Source of the DNA: JAUVKA01 sp964465145
GTDB lineage: Bacteria; Bacteroidota; Bacteroidia; Bacteroidales; UBA12481
Assembly: GCA_964465145.1 (NCBI GenBank)
Contig: CAYXJR010000030.1
Location: 1-46,906, forward strand
Length of the DNA: 46,906 bases
Direction of reading: 5' to 3'
Shown: piece by piece, positions 8,385 to 16,358 of the stretch
Position numbering within the stretch: the first letter of the stretch is position 1
How the letters are laid out: each line of letters starts with the position of its first letter
The notes under the pieces: model-generated
What the model was told of the DNA's origin: nothing
Databases searched by the model: none
What the model saw: the letters and a program-made list of their open reading frames with translations, nothing else
Translations under genes and position numbers: made by a program

Positions 8385-9773
8385 TTAGGGCAGTTTTTTG
8401 CTTTTAATAACAGTCATTTTTTCCCTGCACATTTCCCGCATGGTGTATGGAATACCACCAACACCAATCCCTGAATCGTCTGATCCCCCAAAGGGCATCC
8501 AGTCGACCCGGAAAGCCGTATGATCGTTTATCATCACTGCCATGGAATTGAGTTTTTCTGCTGTATCCAGCGCAATGTCAATATCTTTTGTAAAAACAGC
8601 CGATTGAAAACAGAATGGTAAAGCATTTGCTCTGTGGATTGCCTGATCTCTATCGGTATATGAGTATATACACACTACCGGGCCGAAAATTTCCTTTGTT
8701 GAAACCTTACTCCTTTCAGATGGATCAAAAAGTATGGTAGGTTGAAAACAGGTTTCCGAGATTCTTTTACCCCCGCAGACCAATTTTGCTCCCTCTGAAA
8801 CGGCTTGGTTCACCCAATCTTCCACGCGATCAACTTCAGAGGGTTCGATAAGCGGCCCCACTTCAGTTAAAGGATCAAGGGGGTCACCCACAATAAGATT
8901 GCTTACCATTTCCCCCATTTTTTGAGCTACTTCCGAGCATATGGAATCATGTATATAAATCTTTTGAACCGATACACAAACCTGTCCGGCATGGTAGAAC
9001 CCACCTTTAACAAGAGCCGGCAGCATTTCATTTATGTCTGCATCCGGTTCCACGATTACCGGGGCTGCCCCGCCGTGTTCCATAGCACAGTGAGTTCCGG
9101 GAGCTAATTTTGATCGCAGGTACCAGCCCACTTTTGCTGAGCCTATGAAAGACAGGTATTTTACCCGCCTGTCGGTGGCCAGTTTTTCAGCTGCTTCATG
9201 ATCGCAGATCAGCACCTGGCACCATCCCTCAGGTAATCCCGCTTCATGCAGGATATTCACAAAGGCCAGACAAGAGAGGGGAGTGCTTTTAGCCGGCTTA
9301 ACTATAACCGGACAGCCTGCAGCAATGGCAGTAACCGTTTGGTGGACAATGAGGTTCAGGGGATGATTAAATGCAGAGATTGAAGCTACCACACCTATAG
9401 GCTCGAGGCGGGTAAAGGCAATCCTGTTCTGGGAAGCTTTGGTCAGGCCCATCGGGATTTGTTGACCTTTTAATTGACTAATATTTTCAGCTGCAAGTTT
9501 CACTCCCTTGATAGCCCTGAGCACTTCCACTTCAGAGTCCATATAGGGTTTGCCTCCCTCCTGGGCGGCCGTTTTTGTCAACTCGGCCATTCGGTTTTGC
9601 ATGATCCCGGCAAGCTTTTCCAGTATGTCGATTCGGCGATGGGCTGGCAGCCAATTTGAACGATCCAGATAGAGTTTGTGAGCCAATTGTAATGCCTGTT
9701 CAACTTCATCAATCCCTGCCTGGGGTATAACTTTGATGAGACTTCTGTCATAAGGAGAGTAAATGTTTAGCAT
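8385..9773 (-). CDS. NAD(P)-dependent aldehyde dehydrogenase
   Basis: Soluble enzyme of 462 residues of the aldehyde dehydrogenase superfamily, oxidising an aldehyde to the acid with NAD(P)+. All core catalytic positions are visible: the oxyanion Asn in SAFNHPLN (N136), the general base Glu in AMEHGGAAP (E232) and the nucleophile Cys in HAGQVCVS (C266). The VKPAKSTPLS and SFIGSAKVG segments belong to the cofactor fold. Length and the C-terminal PFGGSDDSGIGVGG match the lactaldehyde/glyceraldehyde-3-phosphate (GapN-like) side of the family, but the substrate cannot be fixed. It converges on the Spy-like gene (23-nt gap) and diverges from the T9SS protein. A link to the downstream acyl-CoA and olefin genes is not supported by position. 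Confidence 0.9.
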   Translation of the reverse strand: MLNIYSPYDRSLIKVIPQAGIDEVEQALQLAHKLYLDRSNWLPAHRRIDILEKLAGIMQNRMAELTKTAAQEGGKPYMDSEVEVLRAIKGVKLAAENISQLKGQQIPMGLTKASQNRIAFTRLEPIGVVASISAFNHPLNLIVHQTVTAIAAGCPVIVKPAKSTPLSCLAFVNILHEAGLPEGWCQVLICDHEAAEKLATDRRVKYLSFIGSAKVGWYLRSKLAPGTHCAMEHGGAAPVIVEPDADINEMLPALVKGGFYHAGQVCVSVQKIYIHDSICSEVAQKMGEMVSNLIVGDPLDPLTEVGPLIEPSEVDRVEDWVNQAVSEGAKLVCGGKRISETCFQPTILFDPSERSKVSTKEIFGPVVCIYSYTDRDQAIHRANALPFCFQSAVFTKDIDIALDTAEKLNSMAVMINDHTAFRVDWMPFGGSDDSGIGVGGIPYTMREMCREKMTVIKSKKLP

Positions 9774-9890
9774 GAGATAAAGATTAAGAATTTTTAATGA
9801 TGCATAAGGTAATAATTCATTGCGGTATTTTATCTATATTTTGATACCTTTATTCAGTTTCATAATTAATGTTTAACCAAAATCAAACTA

Positions 9891-12125
9891 ATGAAAAAAC
9901 TCTACCTTTTAGTAATTCTCTTTGCATTTGGTTCACTCGTATTTGGTCAGCATCTGAAGGTGCCCGACAAGTATGTAGGATATGGAGCAGATGCTGCTGT
10001 GGCAACAATACCGGCTGGCAAATACATCAAAGGGGAAGGGGAGGTGTTTTACCTTCAGACTTTTGACTTTGCAGATCCTGATTCACCTATAGGCTGGTCA
10101 ATGCCTGAAGGATGGACACAGCATGATTACCGCGACCTGGGTCACATGTGGGTATGGCGTGCCGGAACAGACAGTATCAAGGGTTGGTTTACCTTTGAAA
10201 AGGGGCATATATATTCTGAAACTCCAGAAGATGGTTTTTGGGTATTCCCGATCGATGAGTACAACTATCGGGATGGAGTAAGGACCTTGGAAGATGGTGA
10301 TTCAGATTTTCAAATGGCACCTATTGACTGCAGCGGGAGGCCTTCTGTTGTATTCCGTATGAATCAGCATTTCCGTTATTGCTGTGGTGCTGCTGTTGTT
10401 TCCATGTTTGTGAGTAACGACCAGGGAGTGCACTGGGCGGAATTCAGCATGAAGTTCAATTCATCAACGAATAACTTTGGCCCCAGAAACCGTGTGGAGG
10501 TAAATATTTCAGAGGTTGCTGCCGGAATGCCTGATGTGTGGATAAAATTTGTGTGGCAGAATGCGAGGCATTATTTCTGGGCCATTGATGACATAAGTCT
10601 TTCTGAAGGTTATGCAAATGAGCTTCAATTGGAGGATTCATGGCAATACTTTTCTGATAATGATGAAAATGAAGATGATGGTTTTATTTATATGACCCCA
10701 TTATCACAAATAGGAACAAACGGTTTTGGGAGCTATACATTCAAGGGTGCAGTTCTAAACTTTGGAATGGACGATGCCTATTCAGCCAACGTCAATGCAC
10801 AAGTCTTCAAGAATGGGAATTCTGTCTATAATGAAACTTCTGACAGCAGAACAGTGTGGCCTATTGACAGGGACACTTTCATGATTGAGACGCCATATAT
10901 GCCTGATGCCATCGGGGACTATAAAATTGTGATGACTGCCCAGATGGAGCAGGAAGATGGATCTCTGGGCAACAACCTGTTCGAAGATACCTTCTATATT
11001 ACCGATAGTATTTATTCGGTTGGTGACTGGATGAACGAGGAACATGCCAGTACGGCCGGTAATGGAAATAATGACGGTGACCAGGTAGGGGTTGTATATG
11101 ATATCAATGAAAATACAGAAGTTAATTCAATTTCCGTCCTTATTACCCAAAGGCAGAAAAACCCCGCTGCCAGTACTCAGCCAGGTATGGGATTTCAGTA
11201 TTGGTTGTGGTGGTATGATGAAGAATCACAAACTTATATAGATTTTTTATCTTCAGAATATATGGAGGTGAGCGAAGGAATGATCAACGCCTGGGTTACC
11301 CTGCCTCTGGAGAAAGATGGGGAGTCGGAGTTCTTAACGCCAGGGGAATATATTGCCACTATACAGACGTTTCATGGCGGCGGTGCTAATGCAGACAATA
11401 ATTTTTACAGGTTCACTGTTGGAGCTGATTATTCCCACAAATATCATCCCCAGGCAGGTGCTTATCTTCTGAATAATGATGAAACCTGGTACCAATTGGG
11501 GAATCTACCAATGGTACGCCTGAACATTAATAATCAGGAGGGCCCAGCATCTGTGACTGTTACATTTAATGTTGATATGAATCTGCCTATTTCACAGGGC
11601 ATATTTGTCCCGGGAACAGATTTTGTGGATGTTGCCGGCAGCCTGAACGGGTGGGGTGGCTCAGACCATATGACAGATGAGGATGGGGATGGTATTTATT
11701 CCCTTTCAGTGGAGGGCATAGGCACTTTTTCAGTAGTTGAATACAAGTACCGTATCAATGGCAATTGGGATACCTCTGAGTTCCCATCAGGCGGGCCCAA
11801 CCGGGTTTATCGTACTACTTACTGGAATAATCTGGATGATGTATATAATGATGGTCTTAGCACCGTAGGAATTGATACAAGAGAAATTGTAAGGGGCATT
11901 AGTATTTATCCAAACCCAAATAGCGGCTTGTTTACCCTGAATATCAATAATCCTTCAGGTGAGGATTTGAATATTATTATCACCAATATTCAAGGCCAGG
12001 TGGTACATGAAAAAAAGCTCGGTTCTATTAGCTCTTATACTGAGAATATCGACCTGACTTCATTTTCAAGGGGATTATATTTTCTGAAAGTGGGGAATCA
12101 GGTTAATAAAATTATCGTAAAATAG
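9891..12125 (+). CDS. T9SS-secreted multidomain protein with C-terminal sorting domain
   Basis: Protein of 744 residues with an N-terminal signal peptide (MKKLYLLVILFAFGSLVFGQ). Residues of about 45-240 form a lectin/MAM-like or choice-of-anchor beta-sandwich (QTFDFADPDSPIGWSMP, ending in WAIDDISL, the hallmark of this class). A central beta-rich region follows, then a carbohydrate-binding-like or starch-binding-like segment (about 555-665) with FNVDMN and DVAGSLNGWGG. The last 75 residues are a type A T9SS sorting domain: ISIYPNPNSGLFTLNI, ITNIQGQVV, GLYFLKVGNQVNKIIVK. It is therefore expected to cross the outer membrane by type IX secretion and be cell-surface anchored or released. It ends in TAG and is followed by a short repeat and a strong terminator. 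No catalytic residues were recognised; adhesion or glycan binding is inference. Confidence 0.88.
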   Translation: MKKLYLLVILFAFGSLVFGQHLKVPDKYVGYGADAAVATIPAGKYIKGEGEVFYLQTFDFADPDSPIGWSMPEGWTQHDYRDLGHMWVWRAGTDSIKGWFTFEKGHIYSETPEDGFWVFPIDEYNYRDGVRTLEDGDSDFQMAPIDCSGRPSVVFRMNQHFRYCCGAAVVSMFVSNDQGVHWAEFSMKFNSSTNNFGPRNRVEVNISEVAAGMPDVWIKFVWQNARHYFWAIDDISLSEGYANELQLEDSWQYFSDNDENEDDGFIYMTPLSQIGTNGFGSYTFKGAVLNFGMDDAYSANVNAQVFKNGNSVYNETSDSRTVWPIDRDTFMIETPYMPDAIGDYKIVMTAQMEQEDGSLGNNLFEDTFYITDSIYSVGDWMNEEHASTAGNGNNDGDQVGVVYDINENTEVNSISVLITQRQKNPAASTQPGMGFQYWLWWYDEESQTYIDFLSSEYMEVSEGMINAWVTLPLEKDGESEFLTPGEYIATIQTFHGGGANADNNFYRFTVGADYSHKYHPQAGAYLLNNDETWYQLGNLPMVRLNINNQEGPASVTVTFNVDMNLPISQGIFVPGTDFVDVAGSLNGWGGSDHMTDEDGDGIYSLSVEGIGTFSVVEYKYRINGNWDTSEFPSGGPNRVYRTTYWNNLDDVYNDGLSTVGIDTREIVRGISIYPNPNSGLFTLNINNPSGEDLNIIITNIQGQVVHEKKLGSISSYTENIDLTSFSRGLYFLKVGNQVNKIIVK

Positions 12126-12131
12126 TTAGCA

Positions 12132-12152
12132 GGGAACGGTTAACAGGGATTA
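12132..12152. repeat. Three degenerate 7-bp units after the T9SS gene
   Basis: GGGAACG, GTTAACA and GGGATTA lie head to tail 6 nt after the stop codon. The unit is nearly the same as in the array at 30003-30044. Confidence 0.45.
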
Positions 12153-12158
12153 AAAAAG

Positions 12159-12184
12159 GGGTGCCTGAAAGTGGGCACCCTTTT
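12159..12184 (+). terminator. Terminator of the T9SS gene
   Basis: The perfect 7-bp stem GGGTGCC/GGCACCC has an 8-nt loop and is followed by TTTT and AT-rich sequence. Confidence 0.85.
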
Positions 12185-12203
12185 ATTATTGTATTTGCTG
12201 TAT

Positions 12204-12232
12204 AAAAAAAGGGCCCTGCAATTGCAGGGCCC
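12204..12232 (-). terminator. Terminator of the cold-shock gene
   Basis: A perfect 22-bp palindrome (12211-12232, GGGCCCTGCAA and its complement) is followed on the minus strand by seven T residues (12210-12204). It lies 32 nt after the csp stop and faces the T9SS terminator. Confidence 0.85.
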
Positions 12233-12264
12233 TAAAGCTTTTAATGACTTGTTGTATATTTAAA

Positions 12265-12456
12265 CTAAGCTAGTTTAACATTAACTGCATTAAGTCCTTT
12301 TCTTCCTTCAGCAAGTTCGAAGGTTACTTCATCATTTTCTCTGATCTCATCAATGAGACCTGATACGTGTACGAAGTATTCTTTTTCTGTTTCTGTGTCT
12401 ACAATGAAACCGAATCCTTTGGAATCATTGAAAAATTTTACTGTTCCTTTATTCAT
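12265..12456 (-). CDS. Cold-shock domain protein
   Basis: Single cold-shock domain protein of 63 residues, a five-stranded OB fold that binds single-stranded RNA/DNA and melts mRNA structure. Both RNA-binding motifs are present: RNP1 as KGFGFI and RNP2 as YFVHVSGL. It starts MNKGTVKFFNDSKGFGF, the standard N-terminus, and ends at family length. It is monocistronic, with its own -7 element and a strong palindromic terminator. Unlike enterobacterial cspA, the predicted 5' UTR is short (about 15-20 nt), so the long thermosensor leader is absent. Confidence 0.95.
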   Translation of the reverse strand: MNKGTVKFFNDSKGFGFIVDTETEKEYFVHVSGLIDEIRENDEVTFELAEGRKGLNAVNVKLA

Positions 12457-12476
12457 TACTTAATTATTAATTTTTG

Positions 12477-12484
12477 CAAATGTA
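12477..12484 (-). promoter_or_regulatory. -7 promoter element of the cold-shock gene
   Basis: TACATTTG on the minus strand matches TAnnTTTG exactly and lies 20 nt before the ATG. No well-spaced -33 TTG was found, so only the -7 half is supported. Confidence 0.45.
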
Positions 12485-12524
12485 GACATATTTCTGCAAT
12501 GAGCCATGTTTTTTTTATTTTTCG

Positions 12525-12532
12525 TACTTTGC
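12525..12532 (+). promoter_or_regulatory. Possible -7 element of the gene at 12587
   Basis: TACTTTGC follows a T-rich tract. It is one base shorter than the TAnnTTTG consensus, and an almost identical CTTTG-type box precedes the acyltransferase gene at about 40814-40820. Confidence 0.3.
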
Positions 12533-12586
12533 AAATAATTTTCCCAGAGAAAAAGTTAATTACTCGATTTATAAATTAAACTGACA

Positions 12587-13357
12587 ATGATGAAGTATTT
12601 GAAAATCTGTACATTAGTTATGATTACCTTATTGCTCACACTTAATATTCAGGCCCAGGATAAGTTTGGGATGAAGATAAAACTTCATAATCGTGATGAT
12701 TCCGGGCTGTCGTATAATTTCTTTGTAGGCGAGGATGCGGAAGATTTCCAGACTTCCATTAACGGTTTTGGTTCAGGATTCCTGTTGGATGTTCTGGTTG
12801 GGAGGAACAGTCTGGATTTTCTTCAGCTTGGAACAAAAAGTGTTTACTTAAGCCTGGGAGCCGGGTTGGCTATAAACAAATATCGGTTTAAGGATAATCT
12901 TATCCTTTCTCTTTCTGGGGATGGGGATATGGTCAATTATAAAATTGATCAGGATCCGAATCATGATTATATCAATACCTTTTTTGGTTATGGCAAAAGC
13001 AAGCTTGTAACCTCCTCAATTTTTATCCCGGCTCATTTAAATATTGTTATTAGCGAGAAATTTATTCTCTCAGCTGGCGGATTTGTCGATTTCTATATCT
13101 ATGGAAAGCATAAAATAAAGTACCTCAATGAGGGGGATAAAGAAAAGGTCCTTATAAAACCAAATGAGTTTAAAGATTACAATCTTAACAAAATGAAGTA
13201 CGGTTTAAGCGCTTCTTTAATACATAAGAAAACTGGCATTGGCCTGGTTGGTACTTATTACCTCACACCATTCTTCCAGGAAGGGATGGGGCCAGAATTG
13301 AACGAGGCCAAGATTTCCCTGGTGTTTAGTGTAAATCCAAAAATGATAAATAAGTAA
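12587..13357 (+). CDS. Exported protein, probable outer-membrane beta-barrel, function unknown
   Basis: Protein of 256 residues with a signal peptide (LVMITLLLTLNIQAQ). The mature part alternates polar and hydrophobic residues and is rich in Gly, Tyr and Phe (FGSGFLLDVLVG, SVYLSLGAGLAINKY, FILSAGGFVDFYIYG). Its terminal strand is ISLVFSVNPKMINK. This pattern suggests a small outer-membrane barrel, but no family was recognised. It precedes the ole operon by 134 nt on the same strand. Whether it belongs to that unit is unknown; the spacer shows no clear terminator. Confidence 0.6.
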   Translation: MMKYLKICTLVMITLLLTLNIQAQDKFGMKIKLHNRDDSGLSYNFFVGEDAEDFQTSINGFGSGFLLDVLVGRNSLDFLQLGTKSVYLSLGAGLAINKYRFKDNLILSLSGDGDMVNYKIDQDPNHDYINTFFGYGKSKLVTSSIFIPAHLNIVISEKFILSAGGFVDFYIYGKHKIKYLNEGDKEKVLIKPNEFKDYNLNKMKYGLSASLIHKKTGIGLVGTYYLTPFFQEGMGPELNEAKISLVFSVNPKMINK

Positions 13358-13491
13358 TAATTTCTATGCCGTTTTCCATTAGTAATGAATTGCAATGTGA
13401 GTATCATCATATGCTGCCCCGAGGCTGAACTCTGAGGCGGCCTGATGGTATTTCAGCTTTTTGCGAATTAGCCAAACTGGCACTGATCAAC

Positions 13492-14400
13492 ATGGAATAT
13501 TACCGGGTTGAAGAATCCCACTTTAAAAATCTTTATGAATATCCTTTTTTATCGCATTATATAGATATTGAAGGACTCAGAGTGCATTATCTGGATGAAG
13601 GCCCTGAGGATTCAAAACCTGTATTGCTGCTTCATGGGGTGCCGACATGGTCCTATTTGTACCGACACATTATCCCTGTTTTATCAACTTCTGGTTTTCG
13701 TGTGATTGTTCCCGATCTGATCGGGTTTGGGAAGTCTGATAAACCCGCACACATTAAATGGCACTCACTCCAGGCCCATGTTTCCTGGATTTCAAAACTT
13801 ATTTCATTACTGGATCTTAGGGAAATCACCCTTTTCGGTCAGGATTGGGGATCGATGATCGGGCTCAGAGTGGCTGTGGAACAGCCTGATCGTTTTGCCG
13901 GGATAATTATTAGTAATGGAGGCTTGCCAACTGGTTTAGAGAAACCACCCCTTTCGTTCAGAATATGGAAGTTTTTCGTTATGTATAGCCCCTGGTTCCC
14001 TATCGATCAGATTGTTAATTTTGGAAGTCTGACAAAGCTTTCGACGGAGGAGAAAAGAGCATACAGGGCTCCTTTCCCAGGTTCAAAGTTTAAGGCCGGA
14101 CCGAGGACTTTACCCGGAAAAGTTCCAGTGACCAGGGAAAATCCGGATGCTGAACTTAACCGGCAGGCCTGGATCTCCCTGGGTAATTGGAAGAAACCTT
14201 TTCTTACAGTTTTTGGTGATGCAGACCCAATAACCAGAGGTTTGGATTTAAAGTTTGCGGAAATGATACCAGGAGCTATTGGGCAAAATCATTTAGTTTT
14301 ACATGCCGGACATTTTATTCAGGAGGACCTTGGGCCTGAATTAGCCGAAATCATAGTTAAATTTATCAGGGATTACAGGCCAGAGGCCAAAGACACATGA
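13492..14400 (+). CDS. oleB: Alpha/beta-hydrolase at the OleB position (haloalkane dehalogenase-like beta-lactone decarboxylase)
   Basis: Hydrolase of 302 residues with the haloalkane-dehalogenase/OleB active site: nucleophile Asp118 followed by Trp119 in FGQDWGS, catalytic acid Asp245 in GDADPITRG, His274 in HAGHFIQED, and the HGVPTW oxyanion segment (residues 49-54). OleB proteins belong to this superfamily and decarboxylate cis-beta-lactones to cis-olefins. Position, as first gene of an operon with oleA, oleC and oleD, supports that role. However, the cap and C-terminal segments (AYRAPFP...KAGPR, FLQED-type ending) resemble class I haloalkane dehalogenases more than textbook OleB, so an unusual OleB or a recruited dehalogenase-like enzyme are both possible. 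It overlaps oleA by ATGA. Confidence 0.72.
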   Translation: MEYYRVEESHFKNLYEYPFLSHYIDIEGLRVHYLDEGPEDSKPVLLLHGVPTWSYLYRHIIPVLSTSGFRVIVPDLIGFGKSDKPAHIKWHSLQAHVSWISKLISLLDLREITLFGQDWGSMIGLRVAVEQPDRFAGIIISNGGLPTGLEKPPLSFRIWKFFVMYSPWFPIDQIVNFGSLTKLSTEEKRAYRAPFPGSKFKAGPRTLPGKVPVTRENPDAELNRQAWISLGNWKKPFLTVFGDADPITRGLDLKFAEMIPGAIGQNHLVLHAGHFIQEDLGPELAEIIVKFIRDYRPEAKDT

Positions 14401-15461
14401 TAATTAGAAAGGTGACTAAAAAGGTCCAATTTGAGAGTATTGGCGTCTGTCTGCCGGAGAAGCGATTGCTAACCTCTGATTTAGTTAAAAGCCTAAGAAT
14501 ACCGGCTATAAATAAATTTGAGCTTTTGACGGGTATCAAGGAAAGAAGGATCTGTTCTCCGGGAGAAGATTCTCTGACCCTGGCTATTGATGCAGGGATG
14601 GATTGCCTTGCCCATTCGAAATTCAGAGGATCCGAGATAGAATTAGTCATCAGTTGTTCGATTACCAAATATAAAAATGGTTTATCCCAACAATATGAGC
14701 CCCCTTTGTCTATGGCCATAAAGACATCTATAGGGGCTGACAAGGCCATCAACTTTGATATTTCGAATGCCTGTGCAGGAATGCTCACCGGAGTCATGGT
14801 CGCCGAGGATTTCATCCAGAGGGGGGTAGTGGGCAACTGTATGGTGGTAAGTGGTGAATATATCACCGGTCTTAGTCAACATGCTCTGAAAACTATCAAA
14901 ACCCCCTTAAGCCACGAGCTGGCATCGCTGACTCTGGGAGATGCCGGGGCGGCAGTTATTCTACAAGCTGTATCTGAGGCCGGAGAAGGTATTGCCGTTA
15001 CTGGTTTTACTACCCTGTGTGGTTACAGCGATCTGTGTGTGGCAAGGCAAAGCAGAAGGATGGCCGGGGCTTTTATGAAAACAAAAGCTAATAAAATCCA
15101 CCAGGTATCTATATCCGATTCAGGACCATTGGTGGAGGAAGCACTAAAAAAAAATGGCCTTAGTTTTGACAAGATTGATTACCTGATTCCTCACCAGACT
15201 TCAAGAAGTGCCATCATTTCAGGGGCGAGGCATTATGCCGAGTTTTTTGGTGTGCGTCCGGGACAGGTTATCATTAATCTTAAGGAGCATGGAAATACTG
15301 CTTCTACATCTCATTTTATTAGTCTATACACCCTCCTAAATGAAGGCAGGTTTAAGGTTGGTGACAGGATTATGCTTCTTTGTTTTGCTTCAGGGCTAAT
15401 CATTGGTGTTGTGTTTTTTACTATGAATAATATGGTGGAGAAATATGGGAACCCGGATTGA
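14397..15461 (+). CDS. oleA: OleA-type thiolase-fold condensing enzyme, catalytic subunit
   Basis: Thiolase-fold (KAS III-like) enzyme of 354 residues. OleA-type enzymes join two fatty acyl-CoAs head to head to give an alpha-alkyl beta-keto acid. The full triad is visible: Cys126 in FDISNACAGM, His266 in LIPHQTS and Asn300 in KEHGNTAS. Glu101 in YEPPLS sits 25 residues before the Cys, where the OleA family has its second catalytic residue (a Glu reaching the neighbouring subunit). It starts at the ATG overlapping the oleB stop and overlaps the next gene by 17 nt, so the two condensing proteins are made from coupled reading frames. FabH is an alternative reading, but the neighbours (OleC, OleD, hydrolase) decide for the hydrocarbon/beta-lactone pathway. 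Confidence 0.85.
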   Translation: MIIRKVTKKVQFESIGVCLPEKRLLTSDLVKSLRIPAINKFELLTGIKERRICSPGEDSLTLAIDAGMDCLAHSKFRGSEIELVISCSITKYKNGLSQQYEPPLSMAIKTSIGADKAINFDISNACAGMLTGVMVAEDFIQRGVVGNCMVVSGEYITGLSQHALKTIKTPLSHELASLTLGDAGAAVILQAVSEAGEGIAVTGFTTLCGYSDLCVARQSRRMAGAFMKTKANKIHQVSISDSGPLVEEALKKNGLSFDKIDYLIPHQTSRSAIISGARHYAEFFGVRPGQVIINLKEHGNTASTSHFISLYTLLNEGRFKVGDRIMLLCFASGLIIGVVFFTMNNMVEKYGNPD

Positions 15462-16356
15462 AATGGTTTCTATAGCACCCCCGCTTGGGAAACGATCACG
15501 CAGGGGGACTATCAGTATGTCGAAAAGGGCAGCTAAAAGTTGTCTTGACCTGGCGGGAATTCAACCTTCAGATCTTGAATTGGTGATTTATTCAGGGATT
15601 TATCGTGATGATCATATTGGTGAACCTTCCATAGCTTCTCTTTTGCAGAAAGAGATCGGGGCCAATCCAACTCTTTATCCTTTGGATGAAAGAACATTTT
15701 CTTTTGATCTTAATGCCGGCGGGTGCGGCCTTGTCAATGCCTTCCAGCTTATTGATGGCTTCATTACTTCTGGAAAGCTTAAGAGGGGGATGGTTATCAC
15801 CGGTGATTCAGAGCCGGTAAGAGGATTATCTGAGTCATTCAATTTTGGATCTGCTGCCTCAGCCGTAATACTGAGTAAATCGCAGAATGGTGAAGGTTTT
15901 CAGCTGATTAAAACCTACTCCTTCCCTCAGTATTGTGAATCGTTTAAAAGTTATATATCCTGGAAAAGGAAGAATGGAAGAATTTGGAAGAAAAATGTTT
16001 TAGTAGTTGAGCAAAAGGATACGTATCTGCATGAATGCGTGGAATGCTGCAATGATTCACTGGAAAAATTCCTGGAGGTAAACGGACTTCGCCTCAGGGA
16101 TATCGACCTGATCCTTCCTTCCCAGAGTCCGACGGGGATTGTCTCAGAACTGGAAAAGCGATTGGGCAATCCTGGCTGCCTGGTGAGTGTCAATAGCCAT
16201 GGCAGGGGGGAGATACATACATCAGGCCCTGCTTTTGCCCTACGGAAAGTCTGGGAAACCGGCCAATTCCAAAAGGCCCGTAATGTGCTGTTTTTAACAG
16301 TAGGAGCGGGGATAAGCACTGCAATTGCCTGGTACAGAAAACCTGGTTTAGAATAA
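15445..16356 (+). CDS. Second OleA-like subunit without the Cys-His-Asn triad (pseudo-ketosynthase)
   Basis: Thiolase-fold protein of 303 residues, about 50 shorter than its neighbour at the N-terminus. Aligned with OleA, the triad is gone: the Cys position is Gly93 (a Cys sits one residue later, NAGGCGL), His is Ser226 (LPSQSP) and Asn is Arg254 (NSHGRGE). The fold elements remain (FDL strand, C-terminal TVGAGISTAIAWY), and Glu60 in GEPSIAS is kept at the position where OleA-type enzymes supply a Glu to the partner. This is the signature of the small subunit in the lipstatin LstA/LstB heterodimer, where the large subunit carries the triad and the small one only the Glu. A heterodimer with the preceding gene is therefore inferred. 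It lies 2 nt before oleC. Confidence 0.8.
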   Translation: MGTRIEMVSIAPPLGKRSRRGTISMSKRAAKSCLDLAGIQPSDLELVIYSGIYRDDHIGEPSIASLLQKEIGANPTLYPLDERTFSFDLNAGGCGLVNAFQLIDGFITSGKLKRGMVITGDSEPVRGLSESFNFGSAASAVILSKSQNGEGFQLIKTYSFPQYCESFKSYISWKRKNGRIWKKNVLVVEQKDTYLHECVECCNDSLEKFLEVNGLRLRDIDLILPSQSPTGIVSELEKRLGNPGCLVSVNSHGRGEIHTSGPAFALRKVWETGQFQKARNVLFLTVGAGISTAIAWYRKPGLE

Positions 16357-16358
16357 TA

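Noticed and set aside
13358..13491. GC-rich imperfect dyad near 13415-13445 as a terminator or attenuator before the ole operon
   Set aside because: The pairing needs bulges, no T-tract follows, and no leader peptide or known riboswitch pattern is visible.
14397..16356. Ordinary fatty-acid FabH genes or a type II polyketide KS/CLF pair
   Set aside because: There is no acyl carrier protein, ketoreductase FabG-type, cyclase or aromatase gene here, while OleC and OleD are clear. The proteins are KAS III-like with an EPx Glu, not KAS II-like.
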